The translations under genes and the position numbers were made by a program. A stretch of DNA of 64,000 nucleotides from contig OX463820.1 of the NCBI GenBank assembly GCA_949825045.1, positions 11,048,501-11,112,500 on the forward strand, given 5' to 3'. The DNA is from Argyresthia goedartella (Eukaryota > Arthropoda > Insecta > Lepidoptera > Argyresthiidae). The first letter of the stretch is position 1, and each line of letters begins with the position of its first letter. Positions 1 to 9,638 of this stretch are shown here, piece after piece. Under the pieces are notes generated by a model, which was given only the letters and a program-made list of their open reading frames with translations, ran no database searches and was not told the origin of the DNA.

Positions 1-514
1 ACCTTCGAGACCGCTTTAAGTATCTCTTTTCAGGAGATTGGCACCGGAGATCCCACACGGTCTCACTCTTAGCCACTCCACGGCATAGCACCTCGGCATA
101 TGAGCACTCATTCAGGCTGCATGCGGTTCGACTTTGGAACGCACTACCTTGCACTATAAGAGACTGTCCCACTCTTGTCTCTTTGAAAAACCGGATAAAA
201 GAGCACTTCCTTTCTCTTTCGTGAGAGTTATATATAGTATGTTTATCATTATAATATATAAACTATATCTGCAGGTATATGTATGTATTGTATTTAGTAG
301 TCTGGTATTTAAGAATTTTATTTTAATATAGATTAGATATTAGGTATTGTACACTGCCTACCCTTTCATCATACATTTCCCTTTTATGCCTTGGTTTGCT
401 GGAAGAAACTCTTTTTAGAGAAAAGCTCGCCTTTGTACATATGATTTCTCCTAATGTAACCTTTTAAATTTAATATGTGTGTGTGCAATAAACAATTATG
501 AAATTATGAAAATG
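1..514 (+). mobile_element. CR1-like LINE, 3' end
   Basis: This is the 3' end of a non-LTR retrotransposon whose 5' part lies before the window. It holds the last part of the reverse-transcriptase ORF, an AT-rich 3' UTR, an AATAAA-like signal (GCAATAAAC) and a terminus of imperfect ATTATGAA repeats, which is how CR1-type elements end. It matches 5370-5883 with only a few differences. Confidence 0.85.
3..224 (+). pseudogene. Reverse transcriptase ORF2, C-terminal fragment of CR1-like LINE
   Basis: Frame starting at base 3 reads into a stop at 222-224 and ends in a KEHFLSLS tail. The same C-terminal region (RLWNALP, then RDCPTL) closes the RT at 4640-5593 and, with changes, the intact 993 aa ORF2 at 11484-14465. 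It lacks all catalytic motifs because the RT core lies outside the window. It is the end of a retrotransposon protein rather than a host gene. Confidence 0.85.
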
Positions 515-789
515 AAATGAATAAAAATGCTACATCATTTTCTGAAAATGTGTTGTTAGCGTACTTTCAAGAGTTATCTGAAAAATATAAAGTGTCAAGT
601 ATGTGGGTTAAATACTCCATGCTTAAAAGTACACTCAGTATTTACAACGAAGTTGACATCACTAAATATAGCAAGCTGATTGCATTTTTGAAACTAAACT
701 CACAAGGATATAAGGGAAAAATCCAAGACTTTTACAGCAGAGCAGATAAATAAGTTCTTAAATGAAGCCCCAGACACATTATATCTCTT
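515..789 (+). pseudogene. Crypton-like tyrosine recombinase, exon 1 fragment (duplicate)
   Basis: After the LINE comes the 8 bp target duplication AAATGAAT, then a reading frame from 517 that begins MNKNATSFSENVLLAYF. It is the second half of exon 1 of the recombinase found complete at 4494-7157 and shares its SFSENV..AYF and YSMLKST motifs with the minus-strand copy at 41432-41854. The frame stops at 753, but a shifted frame continues with NKFLNEAPD, the same break as in the partner copy. It is cut at 789, before the splice donor, so this copy cannot be functional. Confidence 0.8.
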
Positions 790-792
790 TTA

Positions 793-829
793 ACTGGCTT
801 TTTACAATGTTTACCATTGTAAACCCAGT
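793..829. repeat. Imperfect hairpin at duplication breakpoint
   Basis: ACTGGCTTTTTACAATG is followed at once by an inverted partner CATTGTAAACCCAGT with a few mismatches. It begins four bases after homology between 1-789 and 5370-6158 ends, so it may mark an insertion or a break point. Confidence 0.6.
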
Positions 830-1319
830 AAAAACCTCACTCTTCAAGGCACACTCTCCATCAATCTACACGTGCTAGTCACAATCTAGTCCTACCGGTC
901 TTAATGCAGTGGATCACTTTTCGTGAACAGCGACCGAAGGGTTGGTAATGTGTTATATTATTGATGAAATGCAATAGACCCTCGGGGAATGCGGAAAATT
1001 AGGGAGACAATAGCCGTTTTTATTGGGTCAATATAATTTTGCTGTTGTTCACCATTGACAGTAAAAGGTCCTTTCAATGGTGGCTGAGAGTGACATATAT
1101 ACTTGTAGATTTAAAATGCAGTAAAATATCTCAATATATGTAATAGTGGCCATATATGGCCAAATGACAGCGTCTACATATATCTTTTAATTTATCACTC
1201 TACGATCTTTACATTTTAGAGCTCCATATAGAGGGTTTATGATACGTGTGTAGATAAAATATTTTTTACAGTTTTTCAAACATTTGGGGTTGTTTTCTTT
1301 TTGCCTATTTTCTTAAATG
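830..1319. other. No gene seen; one isolated MITE end
   Basis: AT-rich sequence without convincing coding potential. At about 1229-1258 it holds one end (AGAGGGTTTATGATACGTGT, then GTAGATAAA) of the MITE found complete at 2060-2391, without a partner end nearby. Confidence 0.6.
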
Positions 1320-1610
1320 TTTTTTTAACCAACATTTCAGAATTATGAAAAAAGTATATTTGAAGTCCTTGCAAAAAGCCCTTTAATTTGACATTTAACA
1401 AGATACATTTTCGTTTTATATATTTTTCACGATTGACACCCCAAAAGTGTCCCCTAAATTCAAAATTTATTTTTGTTCGAGTTCGGATCTTATAAATACA
1501 TAAGTGCACGAATTTTTTACTTAATCTTTCCAATCTTCGGTCGAACAGACGGATAGACCCACGAGTGATCCAATAATGATGCCATTTTTCCTTTTACCCT
1601 ACGAAACCTT
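1320..1610. repeat. Dispersed repeat, related to 18340-18600
   Basis: The stretch with TCCTTGCAAAAAGCCCTTT, then AAAAGTGTCCCCTAAATTC, then GGTCGAACAGACGGATAGAC and GAGTGATCC matches in order the tail of the repeat at 17739-18592. It is an old partial copy of that lepidopteran-type dispersed element; its class is not clear to me. Confidence 0.65.
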
Positions 1611-1954
1611 AAAAAAGAACAAAAATAATTTTTACAAGAGGGAAAACCTTTTCCTAAACAAAAAGAGCCGCAGACCTTTAACATTATTTCGTCACAGGAG
1701 GGTATCCCACCGCCGCAAATTGTCTCTTAATTAACTCGGATTTAGTGTGTTCAAACTTTAGATACACATTAAAACAGTCAAGTACCGAATGGCGGTAATC
1801 GGAAATCGATGACCGCGGGTTTAAAAGCTCTGTTATGGAATCTCCCCGTGAATATTTCAGATTGCATTTACGTCATAGCCATACTACATTGTTAACAGTG
1901 ACCTTTCAGCAAGCTCAAGTTTTAATTAATTTGTCCTGATTTCAATACAGCTTT
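1611..1954. other. No feature seen
   Basis: Unique-looking AT-rich DNA with stops in all frames; I see no gene or repeat here. Confidence 0.5.
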
Positions 1955-2391
1955 TAGTAGTTCATGTGACTGATACATAATGGAGGGCATTAAAACTCGA
2001 GAGTGGGTTCATAATAATCGAGAGTTTTAATGACTAATTATGTACAGTTGCATACAGTAGTTTGTCTAAAAACATATCATAAGCTCTCTTTGATGTGTTC
2101 AGGAACCACATGTTCGACCGGCATTGTGGCATTGATAATTGCTCTGCACTTGTTGCACTTAGCTTGTTCAGTAGTACCAACTTCACAGACAAACTAGCGG
2201 CGGCACGCAGGCGGGCTTCGGCATTCGAAATTTGAATGTCATAATTTGTCGAAAATAGATACATTATGGTCATAATGTATCAATATTCAGATAACAAATG
2301 AGTTTTTACCAAGTAGTTATAACATTATGCTGGTCGTAACGGGCGGTTTTTGGACGCAGTAAAGAGGGTTTATGATACGTGTGTAGATAAA
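1955..2391 (-). mobile_element. MITE pair, copy A
   Basis: Two short elements lie side by side. The MITE at 2060-2391 is bounded by about 30 bp inverted repeats built on TATCATAARCYCTCTTT. Next to it, 1955-2059 is a foldback with CGAGAGTTTTAATG as one arm. The same two units in the same order occur at 2801-3996 (split), 6179-6637 and 24569-24947. The reading frame inside is an element sequence, not a gene. Confidence 0.8.
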
Positions 2392-2800
2392 CTATATTAA
2401 CTTTTATTTAGATACTTTTAATTTTATCGACTTTTACTATGAACTGAATTGACCACTTTTTATTTTAATACTTATAGAAGTACTGTTCGTTATTTTTAAT
2501 ATGGGTCCGTTGCCTGAAACGCTTATTATTATTGAAGTAAAACTTCTTAAGTGGCGTTGTGATTTATGACTTTGTGATAAAGGATCAAATAGATTTAACC
2601 TCTAAGTGGGTAATATATAGCAGTGCTTTTAAATTTTTGATGATGTTCAAACAATATGTGAAGGACGAACAGTTGAAAGAATAAAAGATCATTTGAAACG
2701 ATTTTAACATGGCGATTAATTAGGAAGAGATCAAGTTGATAAATCTATAAAATATATCGAAATACCTACCCCGACCAAAATAAGCGTCAATTTATATTTG
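2392..2800. other. No feature seen between two MITE copies
   Basis: Very AT-rich spacer, stops in all frames, no recognisable repeat. Confidence 0.5.
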
Positions 2801-3078
2801 TTATCTACACACGTATCATAAACCCTCTTTACTGCGTACAAAAACAGCACGTTACGATCAGCATAATGTTAATTACATTTATGACCATAATGTGTAATTT
2901 TTCTACATATTATGACATTCGAATTTCGAACTCCGACGCCCGCCTGCGCGCCGCCTCTACTTTGTTTGTGAAGTTGGTATTACTGAACAAGCTAAACAAG
3001 TGCAAAGGAATTATCAATACCACCATGCCGGTCGAACATGCGGTTCCTGAACACATTAAAGAGAGCTTATGATGTATT

Positions 3079-3589
3079 AGACAAAGCACAGATGTGGCTA
3101 CATCTAGGCTAGTATATTTTAGTTACTTTCAAAGTGTCATGTCCTATGGTATCTTGTTGTGGGGGAAAGCCGCGTATATTCAAACTATTTTTATTTTACA
3201 AAAAAAAAAATATTCGAGCAATTTATGATTTAAAACGAACAGACTCCTTAAGAGAGCTTTTTAAAGAAATTGACATACTAACTGTAGCTAGTCAATTTAT
3301 TTTCGAAAATATAATGTATGTACGCAAGAACCTTACAACATTTTCCAAACTTAGCGATAGCTGTAATGTTATCTTAAGAAATAATCACAGACTATGTGCG
3401 CCCCGATTTAGACTCGCGAAGGTTAGCAATTCTTTCAAGGGTCAGTGCATTCTCTACTATAATAAGATACCTCTGGAGATTTTGAAATTGCCATTTGAGC
3501 AATTTAAAAAGCATGTTAAAGCGACTTTGTCGAAAAAGGGATATTACAATGTTCAAGATTACTTAAATGACAGGACTGTATGGGATTAA
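3079..3589 (+). pseudogene. Jockey-like reverse transcriptase, C-terminal remnant
   Basis: The region reads VYFSYFQSVMSYGILLWGKA across a frameshift near 3130-3215, then RAIYDLKRTDSLRELFKEI and KGQCILYYNKIPLEILKLP to a stop at 3587-3589. It corresponds to the thumb/C-terminal part downstream of the RT active site. The homologous minus-strand stretch is 36066-36520, and related sequence lies at 62802-63200. The YADD-type active site is absent because of 5' truncation. Confidence 0.82.
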
Positions 3590-3842
3590 TCTAGCTCAAC
3601 ACAGACCTTGCTGATCATAATTTTGTAACTATTTATTCCTGCTTATTAATCATAATATAAAAAAAAAACATATTTGTAATAGTTAAGCACAACCTGTTTT
3701 TAAAAGAGATCTAAAAATCAATCTGTGGGAGTTTCTACGCCCTCCTCTCCCTCAGTGGTCCAATGTAGAGAAGAGGCAAAAAATGACGTTTGCTAAGTAT
3801 ATGTAAATATCTATAGTAATAAAGTACTTTGACTTTGACTTT
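3079..3842 (+). mobile_element. Jockey-like LINE, 5'-truncated, nested in MITE
   Basis: The 764 bp insert has the RT C-terminal region, a 3' UTR with the block AATCTGTGGGAGTTTCTACG and the block CCAATGTAGAGAAGAGG, an AATAAAG signal and a tail of TTTGAC repeats. The 3' blocks recur at 35768-35890 (minus), 39576-39786 and 60400-60530. Truncation at the 5' side is typical of incomplete reverse transcription. Confidence 0.87.
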
Positions 3843-3996
3843 GTGTGTAGATAAACTAGTGTCTGTAACTGTACATAATTAGGCATTAAAACTCTCGAGT
3901 GATATTATTATGAAACTCGCCTTCGGCTTGTTTCATAAACCCACGCTCGAGTATTAATGCCCTCCATTATGTAGCAGTCACATAAACTACTATTAT

Positions 3997-4339
3997 GACT
4001 CCGTTCCTTAGAAAGAAAAACGGTTCCATTATATTATACACACTATACGGAACCATATAGACATAGGACCACATACCAAATACACATAGGACAACAACAA
4101 AAGTATTATTAAACCGAATTCTGAACCGATTAAGTTGAAAATTGGTACATATATGTATTTATCTACTCTGATACTATAATGCAAAGATAATAAAAATAGG
4201 CCCAAAAAAAAGTTTTATTACGATACAGGTCTTGTATGGACACCTATATCATTAAATAACTTTTTAATAATAACGATACACCTATACAACCTCCAGCTAG
4301 ACCAAGAAGGTTGAACCTCTACTTTAAAAAAAGGTAGTG
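3997..4339. other. No gene seen
   Basis: AT-rich DNA between the MITE pair and the GC-rich stretch before the recombinase start codon. Nothing recognised. Confidence 0.45.
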
Positions 4340-4493
4340 CCTCCGCAGCCGGCGCCGGCCGCCGATTCGGCAGGAAAAAAAGAAAGAAACACGCATGCGC
4401 AATCAATGTTTGCGCCTAGGCGCCAACATTTTATATTTAAATTAAACAAAGTTTGGTTTTGTTTGTAAATTAAATTATTTTTTGTGTAAAAAC
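4340..4493 (+). promoter_or_regulatory. Candidate promoter and 5' UTR of the Crypton-like gene
   Basis: A GC-rich island stands out in AT-rich surroundings. It has CCGGCGCCGG, then GCATGCGC at 4393-4400 (the core of the NRF-1/Ewg type site) and the perfect palindrome GCGCCTAGGCGC at about 4412-4423. An AT-rich leader leads to the ATG at 4494. Promoter function is inferred from composition and position only. Confidence 0.4.
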
Positions 4494-4637
4494 ATGTCTG
4501 AAAGCGAGGATAGTGGTAAACGTACACCACCAGTCATTCCGGAAGCTGCGTCAAACATGACCATGAACCTGTTACTGGCGAAATCTAGGAGCAACTGTAA
4601 TAAATGTTACCACGAGTTCATGGAATGGAAAATGAAT

Positions 4638-5883
4638 GGTGTGATCTTTCCTCAGGAGTGCCTCAAGGTGGTATTCTCTCTCCTCTTCTATTTTCAGTCT
4701 TGATCAACTCTATCTCCGACGTTATCTCTTCTTCGTATCATCTGTACGCAGATGATCTCCAAATTTATCGCCACTTTTGCCCCTGCGATGTAGTTTCAAC
4801 TGTGGAGGCACTGAATGCTGACCTCGAGAATGTGAAAGACTGTGCCTTATCATACGGGCTGTTGACAAACCCGACTAAATCACAAGCCATGCTTTTAGGA
4901 ACCAGGCACACGCTTTCCTCTATACAAAAACTGATTGTTCCCGTGTCATATAATGGCATCACAATAGAGTATACAGATCAGGCGAAAAACCTTGGGGTTA
5001 TTTTTGGCAACCTGCTGTCTTGGTCTCCATATGTCAGCGAGGTCTGCAGACGGGTCTTTGCGTCTTTTCACTCCCTCAGGCGTTTGCAGTACTTCTTTCC
5101 ACGGGAGACCAAAATCACCCGTGCTCAGTCCCTTCTCCTGCCGCTAATCGACTACGCCGTTGTATGTTGGGCGAGCGCGAACGAAGATTTACTGAACAAA
5201 CTCGAACGACTTCAGAATCTTGGGATTCGGTTTATCTTCGGGTTGCGCAAATTCGACCATGTTTCTCGATATCGCAAAGAGTTGGGGTGGCTTCCAATAC
5301 GTCGTCGCGTAGACACTCATATTCTCAATTATCTTTTCAATATATTGAAAAATCCGCGCTACCCCAGCTATCTTCGAGACCGCTTTAAGTATCTCTTTTC
5401 AGGAGATTGGCACCGGAGATCCCACACGGTCTCACTCTTAGCCACTCCACGGCATAGCACCTCGGCATATGAGCACTCATTCAGGCTGCATGCGGTTCGA
5501 CTTTGGAACGCACTACCTTGCACTATAAGAGACTGTCCCACTCTTGTCTCTTTGAAAAACCGGATAAAAGAGCACTTCCTTTCTCTTTCGTGAGAGTTAT
5601 ATATAGTATGTTTATCATTATAATATATAAACTATATCTGCAGGTATATGTATGTATTGTATTTAGTAGTCTGGTATTTAAGAATTTTATTTTAATATAG
5701 ATTAGATATTATGTATTGTACACTGCCTACCCTTTCATCATACATTTCCCTTTTATGCCTTGGTTTGCTGGAAGAAACTCTTTTTAGAGAAAAGCTCGCC
5801 TTTGTACATATGATTTCTCCTAATGTAACCTTTTAAATTTAATATGTGTGTGTGCAATAAACAATTATGAAATTATGAAAATG
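4638..5883 (+). mobile_element. CR1-like LINE inserted in recombinase exon 1
   Basis: A 1246 bp, 5'-truncated insert starts within the RT at WCDLSSGVPQGG and ends in ATTATGAA repeats. AAATGAAT stands at 4630-4637 and again at 5884-5891 as target duplication. Removing the insert rejoins the recombinase frame exactly (EFMEWKMN then KNATSFSENV). The last 514 bases are duplicated at 1-514. Confidence 0.92.
4640..5593 (+). CDS. CR1-like reverse transcriptase, 5'-truncated but open
   Basis: About 318 codons stay open to a stop at 5591-5593. Visible RT blocks in order are SGVPQGGILSPLLFS, then SSYHLYADDLQIY with the YADD catalytic pair, KNLGVIFGNLLSW, and the C-terminal RLWNALP region. Fingers, first catalytic Asp and endonuclease are missing, so it cannot retrotranspose. 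The open frame continues upstream into host exon sequence (MLPRVHGMENE) by chance. It is closely related to the intact ORF2 at 11484-14465 but is a different subfamily member. The open frame suggests a recent insertion. Confidence 0.88.
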   Translation, partial: CDLSSGVPQGGILSPLLFSVLINSISDVISSSYHLYADDLQIYRHFCPCDVVSTVEALNADLENVKDCALSYGLLTNPTKSQAMLLGTRHTLSSIQKLIVPVSYNGITIEYTDQAKNLGVIFGNLLSWSPYVSEVCRRVFASFHSLRRLQYFFPRETKITRAQSLLLPLIDYAVVCWASANEDLLNKLERLQNLGIRFIFGLRKFDHVSRYRKELGWLPIRRRVDTHILNYLFNILKNPRYPSYLRDRFKYLFSGDWHRRSHTVSLLATPRHSTSAYEHSFRLHAVRLWNALPCTIRDCPTLVSLKNRIKEHFLSLS

Positions 5884-6158
5884 AAATGAATAAAAATGCT
5901 ACATCATTTTCTGAAAATGTGTTGTTAGCGTACTTTCAAGAGTTATCTGAAAAATATAAAGTGTCAAGTATGTGGGTTAAATACTCCATGATTAAAAGTA
6001 CACTCAGTATTTACAACGAAGTTGACATCACTAAATATAGCAAGCTGATTGCATTTTTGAAACTAAACTCACAAGGATATAAGGGAAAAATCCAAGACTT
6101 TTACAGCAGAGCAGATAAATAAGTTCTTAAATGAAGCCCCAGACACATTATATCTCTT
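5370..6158 (+). repeat. Duplicated segment, copy 2 (partner 1-789)
   Basis: Same sequence as 1-789 with about three substitutions. Here the segment continues into the complete exon end and splice donor, so this is the better preserved locus. Confidence 0.93.
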
Positions 6159-6165
6159 CACAAAG

Positions 6166-6705
6166 GTATTTTTAGTTATTTATCTACACACTTATCATAA
6201 ACCCTCTTTACTGCGTACAAAAACATCGATACGCATACGATCAGCATAATGTTAAACTAATTGGTAAACGCTCATTTGTTATCTGAAAAATTACACATTA
6301 TGACCATAATGTGTAATTTTTCTACATATTATGACATTCAAATTTTGAACGCCGACGTCCGCCTGCGTGCCGCCCCTAGTTTGTCTGTGAAGTGGGTACT
6401 GACATTCGAATTCAAACAACTGGTAGCCACAATGCCGGTCAAACATGCGGTTCCTGAACACATTAAAGAGAGCTTATGATAATGTGTAGATAAACTAGTG
6501 TATTTAACTGTACATAATTAGGCATTAAAACTCTCGAGCGATATTATTATGAAACTCGCCTTCGGCTCGTTTCATAAACCCACTCTCGGGTATTATAATG
6601 CCCGCCAATATGTAGCAGTCACATAAACTACTATTATCAGTTAACCATGAACATTTTTTTTGATAATGAGTTAATTTACCATAATATGTTTATGAACTGT
6701 TACAG
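6166..6705 (+). other. Intron of the Crypton-like pseudogene
   Basis: The donor AAG|GTATTT at 6165/6166 and the acceptor TTACAG| at 6705/6706 join codons in the same phase (LFTK then IAQIFGIMGACRR). Most of the intron is MITE pair copy C, so the intron grew by insertion or the MITE landed in an older intron. The minus-strand homologue has an intron at the same place (about 41324-41424). Confidence 0.7.
6179..6637 (+). mobile_element. MITE pair, copy C (best preserved)
   Basis: MITE 6179-6494 begins TTTATCTACACACTTATCAT and ends with the inverse (ATGATAATGTGTAGATAAA). The linked foldback 6496-6637 has arms AGGCATTAAAACTCTCGAG and CTCGGGTATTATAATGCC around a TTATGAAACTCGCCTTCGGC centre and ends CACATAAACTACTATTA. 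Its own outer ends are also inverted (TAGTGTATTT... against TAGTAGTTTATGTG). Confidence 0.85.
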
Positions 6706-7157
6706 ATTGCACAAATTTTTGGTATAATGGGTGCTTGTAGACGACAAGAGTTATACAACATACAATTCAAAGATGTTGAAGTCTTCGAAACTGCACTATT
6801 GATCAAAATAAGTAAAACTAAAACCAAGATAGACCGCTCTTTTACCATTACTGGGAAATATTATGAACAATGCGAAAAATACATAGAGCTACGACCAACT
6901 GAGTGCAGCAATCCCAGTTTTTTCTAAACTATATTGCCGGAAAATTCACGACACAGAGAGTTGGCGTTAACAAATTTGGAGCTTTAGGCAAAGTTATTGC
7001 CAGCTATCTTCAACTTACCAACCCCGAATTGTACACAGGACACTGCTTTCGCCGAACATCTGCGACCTTGCTAGTTGACGCTGGTGGAGATATAACGGCA
7101 CTAAAGCGACATGGTGGTTGGAAGTCAACGACGACGGCAACAACGGCAAATCAGTAA

Positions 7158-8673
7158 ATAAAATAAAATGAATTCTTCAAACACGAACGACATGTCAATT
7201 TCTTGCATGCTTGGATTTTGAATGATTCTGATATGATTATTGAAAAGAACATTTCAGGAAATAGGCAAATAAAAAGCGTTCCCCCTTAACTTCCAGATCT
7301 ACTGAACCGAAAATTATGAGAAATGACGTAAAAAGGAAAAATAACAATAATAAAAAACTTTCCATCTTGAATTTTCTGGAAGAAATATTTTGTTTGAAAT
7401 AAGCTTTTCTTTGTTAATGTCTCTTCTAAAAGCTTGTAATCTGAATTTTCATGTCCAATATATGCGAAATATATACGAACAATTACCATCCCCCCCCTAT
7501 CTTCACAACAACTGATAGGTTATTTTAAAACTACAAATTATAGGTTATAATTATTATATTATTTACTATAATTTTATATTTTTTAATTTTATTATCATTG
7601 TTATTTATATTTATATATTTATTAAAGAGTTATTCAGTCTGGATCTGATGAAGGGATCATGGAGAAATCGATGGAACTCTTTAATTAATGAAAATACACA
7701 TGTGTATATTGTGTATTGAATAGGCGGTATTGACTTTTTTGTAAATCATAGTTGCTTTGTTTTTGTTTTTATGTTTGTTAGGCAATTTCTATAGAAAAAG
7801 AAAATATATTTTTGTTCGAAAGTGTTTACTTTTTAATTTGGTTTAATGTTTACTTTTTGGTTGGTTAACATCTGATGGCGGGTCCTGGGAAAATTGAGGA
7901 AACTCTTCAAATATCATAGGCAGCAGACCTAAACAATTTTTGTCTTTGTGACAGCCAGTGAAGAAAATATTTAGCCGTTTAAGAGCTCGATGCCACGGTC
8001 ACACAAACACACTGCCAGAGGCGCCAAAATTATAATATTTCCATTTTTCCCTGGAATATATAGTCCAAAAATATCTGGGTATTTAATTCCAGTTTTCATG
8101 CCACTTCAAAGCTTCAACGACTTCAGCGGGGAGTACCGATGCCACCAAAACTAATTAATGTTACCTGCTCGTACTAATAATAATGTTCAACATTCGTAAC
8201 AATACTGAAATTAATTGAAAACTAAGTGACACCACAAACACACCTGTAGTGTTTAATTTGAGGTACGCCAAATCAGTACGATATTTGGAGTCACGAAATA
8301 TGCACGATAACATTACCGTAAAGGATGCTAAAAGATGATACGTCAATATCCCAAAAGTAATTTCATATTTAAGAAATCGATAAAAAAATAAGAAAGCCAT
8401 CTACAAGAAATATGTTTTTCTTTATACACAAAAATAATATACAAGCAACCAGACTTTCATAAAAATAGTGAACAAAGGCGAGCTTATCTTATTCTTATAA
8501 TGCGGAATCGTACTTAGCCGTTTTTTTTTATAATTACGTCAATATATTTTTTAATAATCTAACGAACTAAGACATTCTCATAACAATAAAATAAAAAATT
8601 TCAAAAATCCGCACAAAGCTTCGTCACAAAATAATAAATCATACAAATTCAACAAATAATAAATCATACAAAA
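7158..8673. other. No gene seen, AT-rich
   Basis: About 1.5 kb of AT-rich DNA after the recombinase pseudogene. Near 7620-7690 there is repeat-like sequence (GATGAAGGGATCATGGAGAAA), and a short C-run lies at 7491-7497. No supported coding region. Confidence 0.5.
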
Positions 8674-9018
8674 TTAATTACACAAACAAACCGCCCCAAG
8701 AATCGCTCGGCCCATTGCACTAGCAGCATTACCGCGCTGCACGGCGAGTGAGATCCTCTGGACCACGAAATCCCCAGAGCGTTTGTCAAATCCTCGGTTC
8801 CTCAAGCGACGCCCAATTTCCTTGATAAAGATCCTATCCTGCGAGCCCCAAACCCCCGTGGTCTCGACGGCCAAAGGAATAAACAGATAATTGCCCAATA
8901 GCTGCGCGTATTTGTTGCGTTTATGGCGCGCCGCTGACTCAGCAGCAGTCCCCGGGGCTACCACAGTTGAGCTGATGTGGGATGGGGCAAACGTGCACAC
9001 ACAAGTCGCATCCGATAG
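8674..9018 (-). pseudogene. Non-LTR retrotransposon RT, C-terminal fragment (another family)
   Basis: The minus-strand frame reads DATCVCTFAPSHISSTV, then AAESAARHKRNKY, NYLFIPLAVETTGVWG and QRISLAVQRGNAASAMG to a stop. The pair xFxPxAVET.G.WG and QRI.xAxQRGNAAS is a conserved tail of a group of metazoan non-LTR reverse transcriptases. Only this tail is present and the RT core is missing. It differs from the CR1-like and Jockey-like copies elsewhere in the window. Confidence 0.72.
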
Positions 9019-9531
9019 AAATATGTTTATTATTTATGTGAGTACACTCTTTGGGTATTTATTTAATAAAAATATCATCGTTAACCCTTGTCACGGCATA
9101 AAATTTCGCAAAACGGCTCGGCAGGGAGATTCTGCGATGGATACAATCTCCACGGTTTCTGGCGTTCTTGATGATCTTGGTCGCCAATGGAAATGGGTGT
9201 AGAACTGTCTCGAGAGAGAACCTGACCAAATTGTGATCTTTCAAATACACTTGACTCAAGTAACTTGTCACTGGCAAAATTGGCCTCAAAAGAGGTTAGT
9301 ATGCCATATAATAAAAAAGTACGACTCGACGAAAGTACGACAAATAGCGGATTGGAAGGAAAAAACAAAAGGGAGAGCTTGTACAGATGTGATGTTTGTT
9401 ATCTATAATTATGTTCTCACATCTTATACATTATCTCGCCTTTATATCTATGCTTTCCATTCATGTTCCATCACATTTGTATTCTCTTTGATAGCACGAA
9501 ACCAAGTTTTCTGGAATAAACCTATTCCGTG
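9019..9531. other. No gene seen
   Basis: Several short overlapping frames occur on both strands, but none shows a recognisable domain. It may include more of the truncated retroelement flanking 9018. Confidence 0.4.
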
Positions 9532-9638
9532 TTACCACAAAAAATATTAAACACCGTTTAACCTCAAACCAAACGTCAAATCCCATACGTTTTTGTTTTT
9601 AAACCAGTGTTTAACAGTAGTTTATTTTTTTGTGGTAA
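9532..9638. mobile_element. Small foldback/MITE with TTACCACAAAAAA ends
   Basis: TTACCACAAAAAATATTAAA at the left is matched in inverse by TTTATTTTTTTGTGGTAA at the right, with CACCGTTTAA and TTTAAACCAGTG inside. About 107 bp, no coding capacity. Confidence 0.65.

Larger units (their letters stand above)
1..789 (+). repeat. Duplicated segment, copy 1 (partner 5370-6158)
   Basis: The 789 bases equal 5370-6158 at a constant offset of 5369. I see three differences (near 2, 352 and 622). The copy spans the LINE 3' end and the adjoining recombinase exon, so duplication came after the LINE inserted. Homology stops abruptly after ATATCTCTT; the left limit is outside the window. A haplotype or assembly duplicate is an alternative. 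Confidence 0.93.
2801..3996 (+). mobile_element. MITE pair, copy B, split by a LINE
   Basis: The MITE starts with TTATCTACACACGTATCATA at 2801 and runs to about 3078, where a Jockey-like LINE interrupts it inside the right inverted repeat. The remainder (GTGTAGATAAA) resumes at about 3843 and the linked foldback follows to 3996. The break lies next to GT-rich sequence on both sides, fitting a short target duplication. Confidence 0.78.
4494..7157 (+). pseudogene. Crypton-like tyrosine recombinase, interrupted by a LINE
   Basis: Exon 1 starts at the ATG at 4494 (MSESEDSGKRTPP...), breaks at 4637 where a CR1-like LINE sits (4638-5883), resumes at 5884-5891 after the 8 bp target duplication AAATGAAT, and ends at 6165 before GTATTT. 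Exon 2 starts at 6706 after TTACAG and runs in phase to the stop at 7155-7157. Recombinase landmarks are GACRRQEL (first catalytic Arg), a Lys in SKTKTK, GHCFRRTSAT (His-x-x-Arg) and LKRHGGW. The frame breaks near 6110 and again near 6905-6925. After HGGW the sequence becomes a Thr/Ala run and the catalytic Tyr region seen in the 40.4 kb copy (VAESYVE) is gone. Cryptons cut and paste DNA with this enzyme; this copy is dead. Assignment to a Crypton subgroup is inferred. Confidence 0.82.

Noticed and set aside
134..331. 65-codon frame, repeated at 5503-5700
   Set aside because: Overlaps the RT C-terminus in another frame and runs into the AT-rich 3' UTR; duplicated only because the segment is duplicated.
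5020..5388. 122-codon plus frame
   Set aside because: Alternative frame within the CR1-like RT.
6261..6479. 72-codon frame in the recombinase intron
   Set aside because: Sequence of the MITE; similar frames in other copies end differently.
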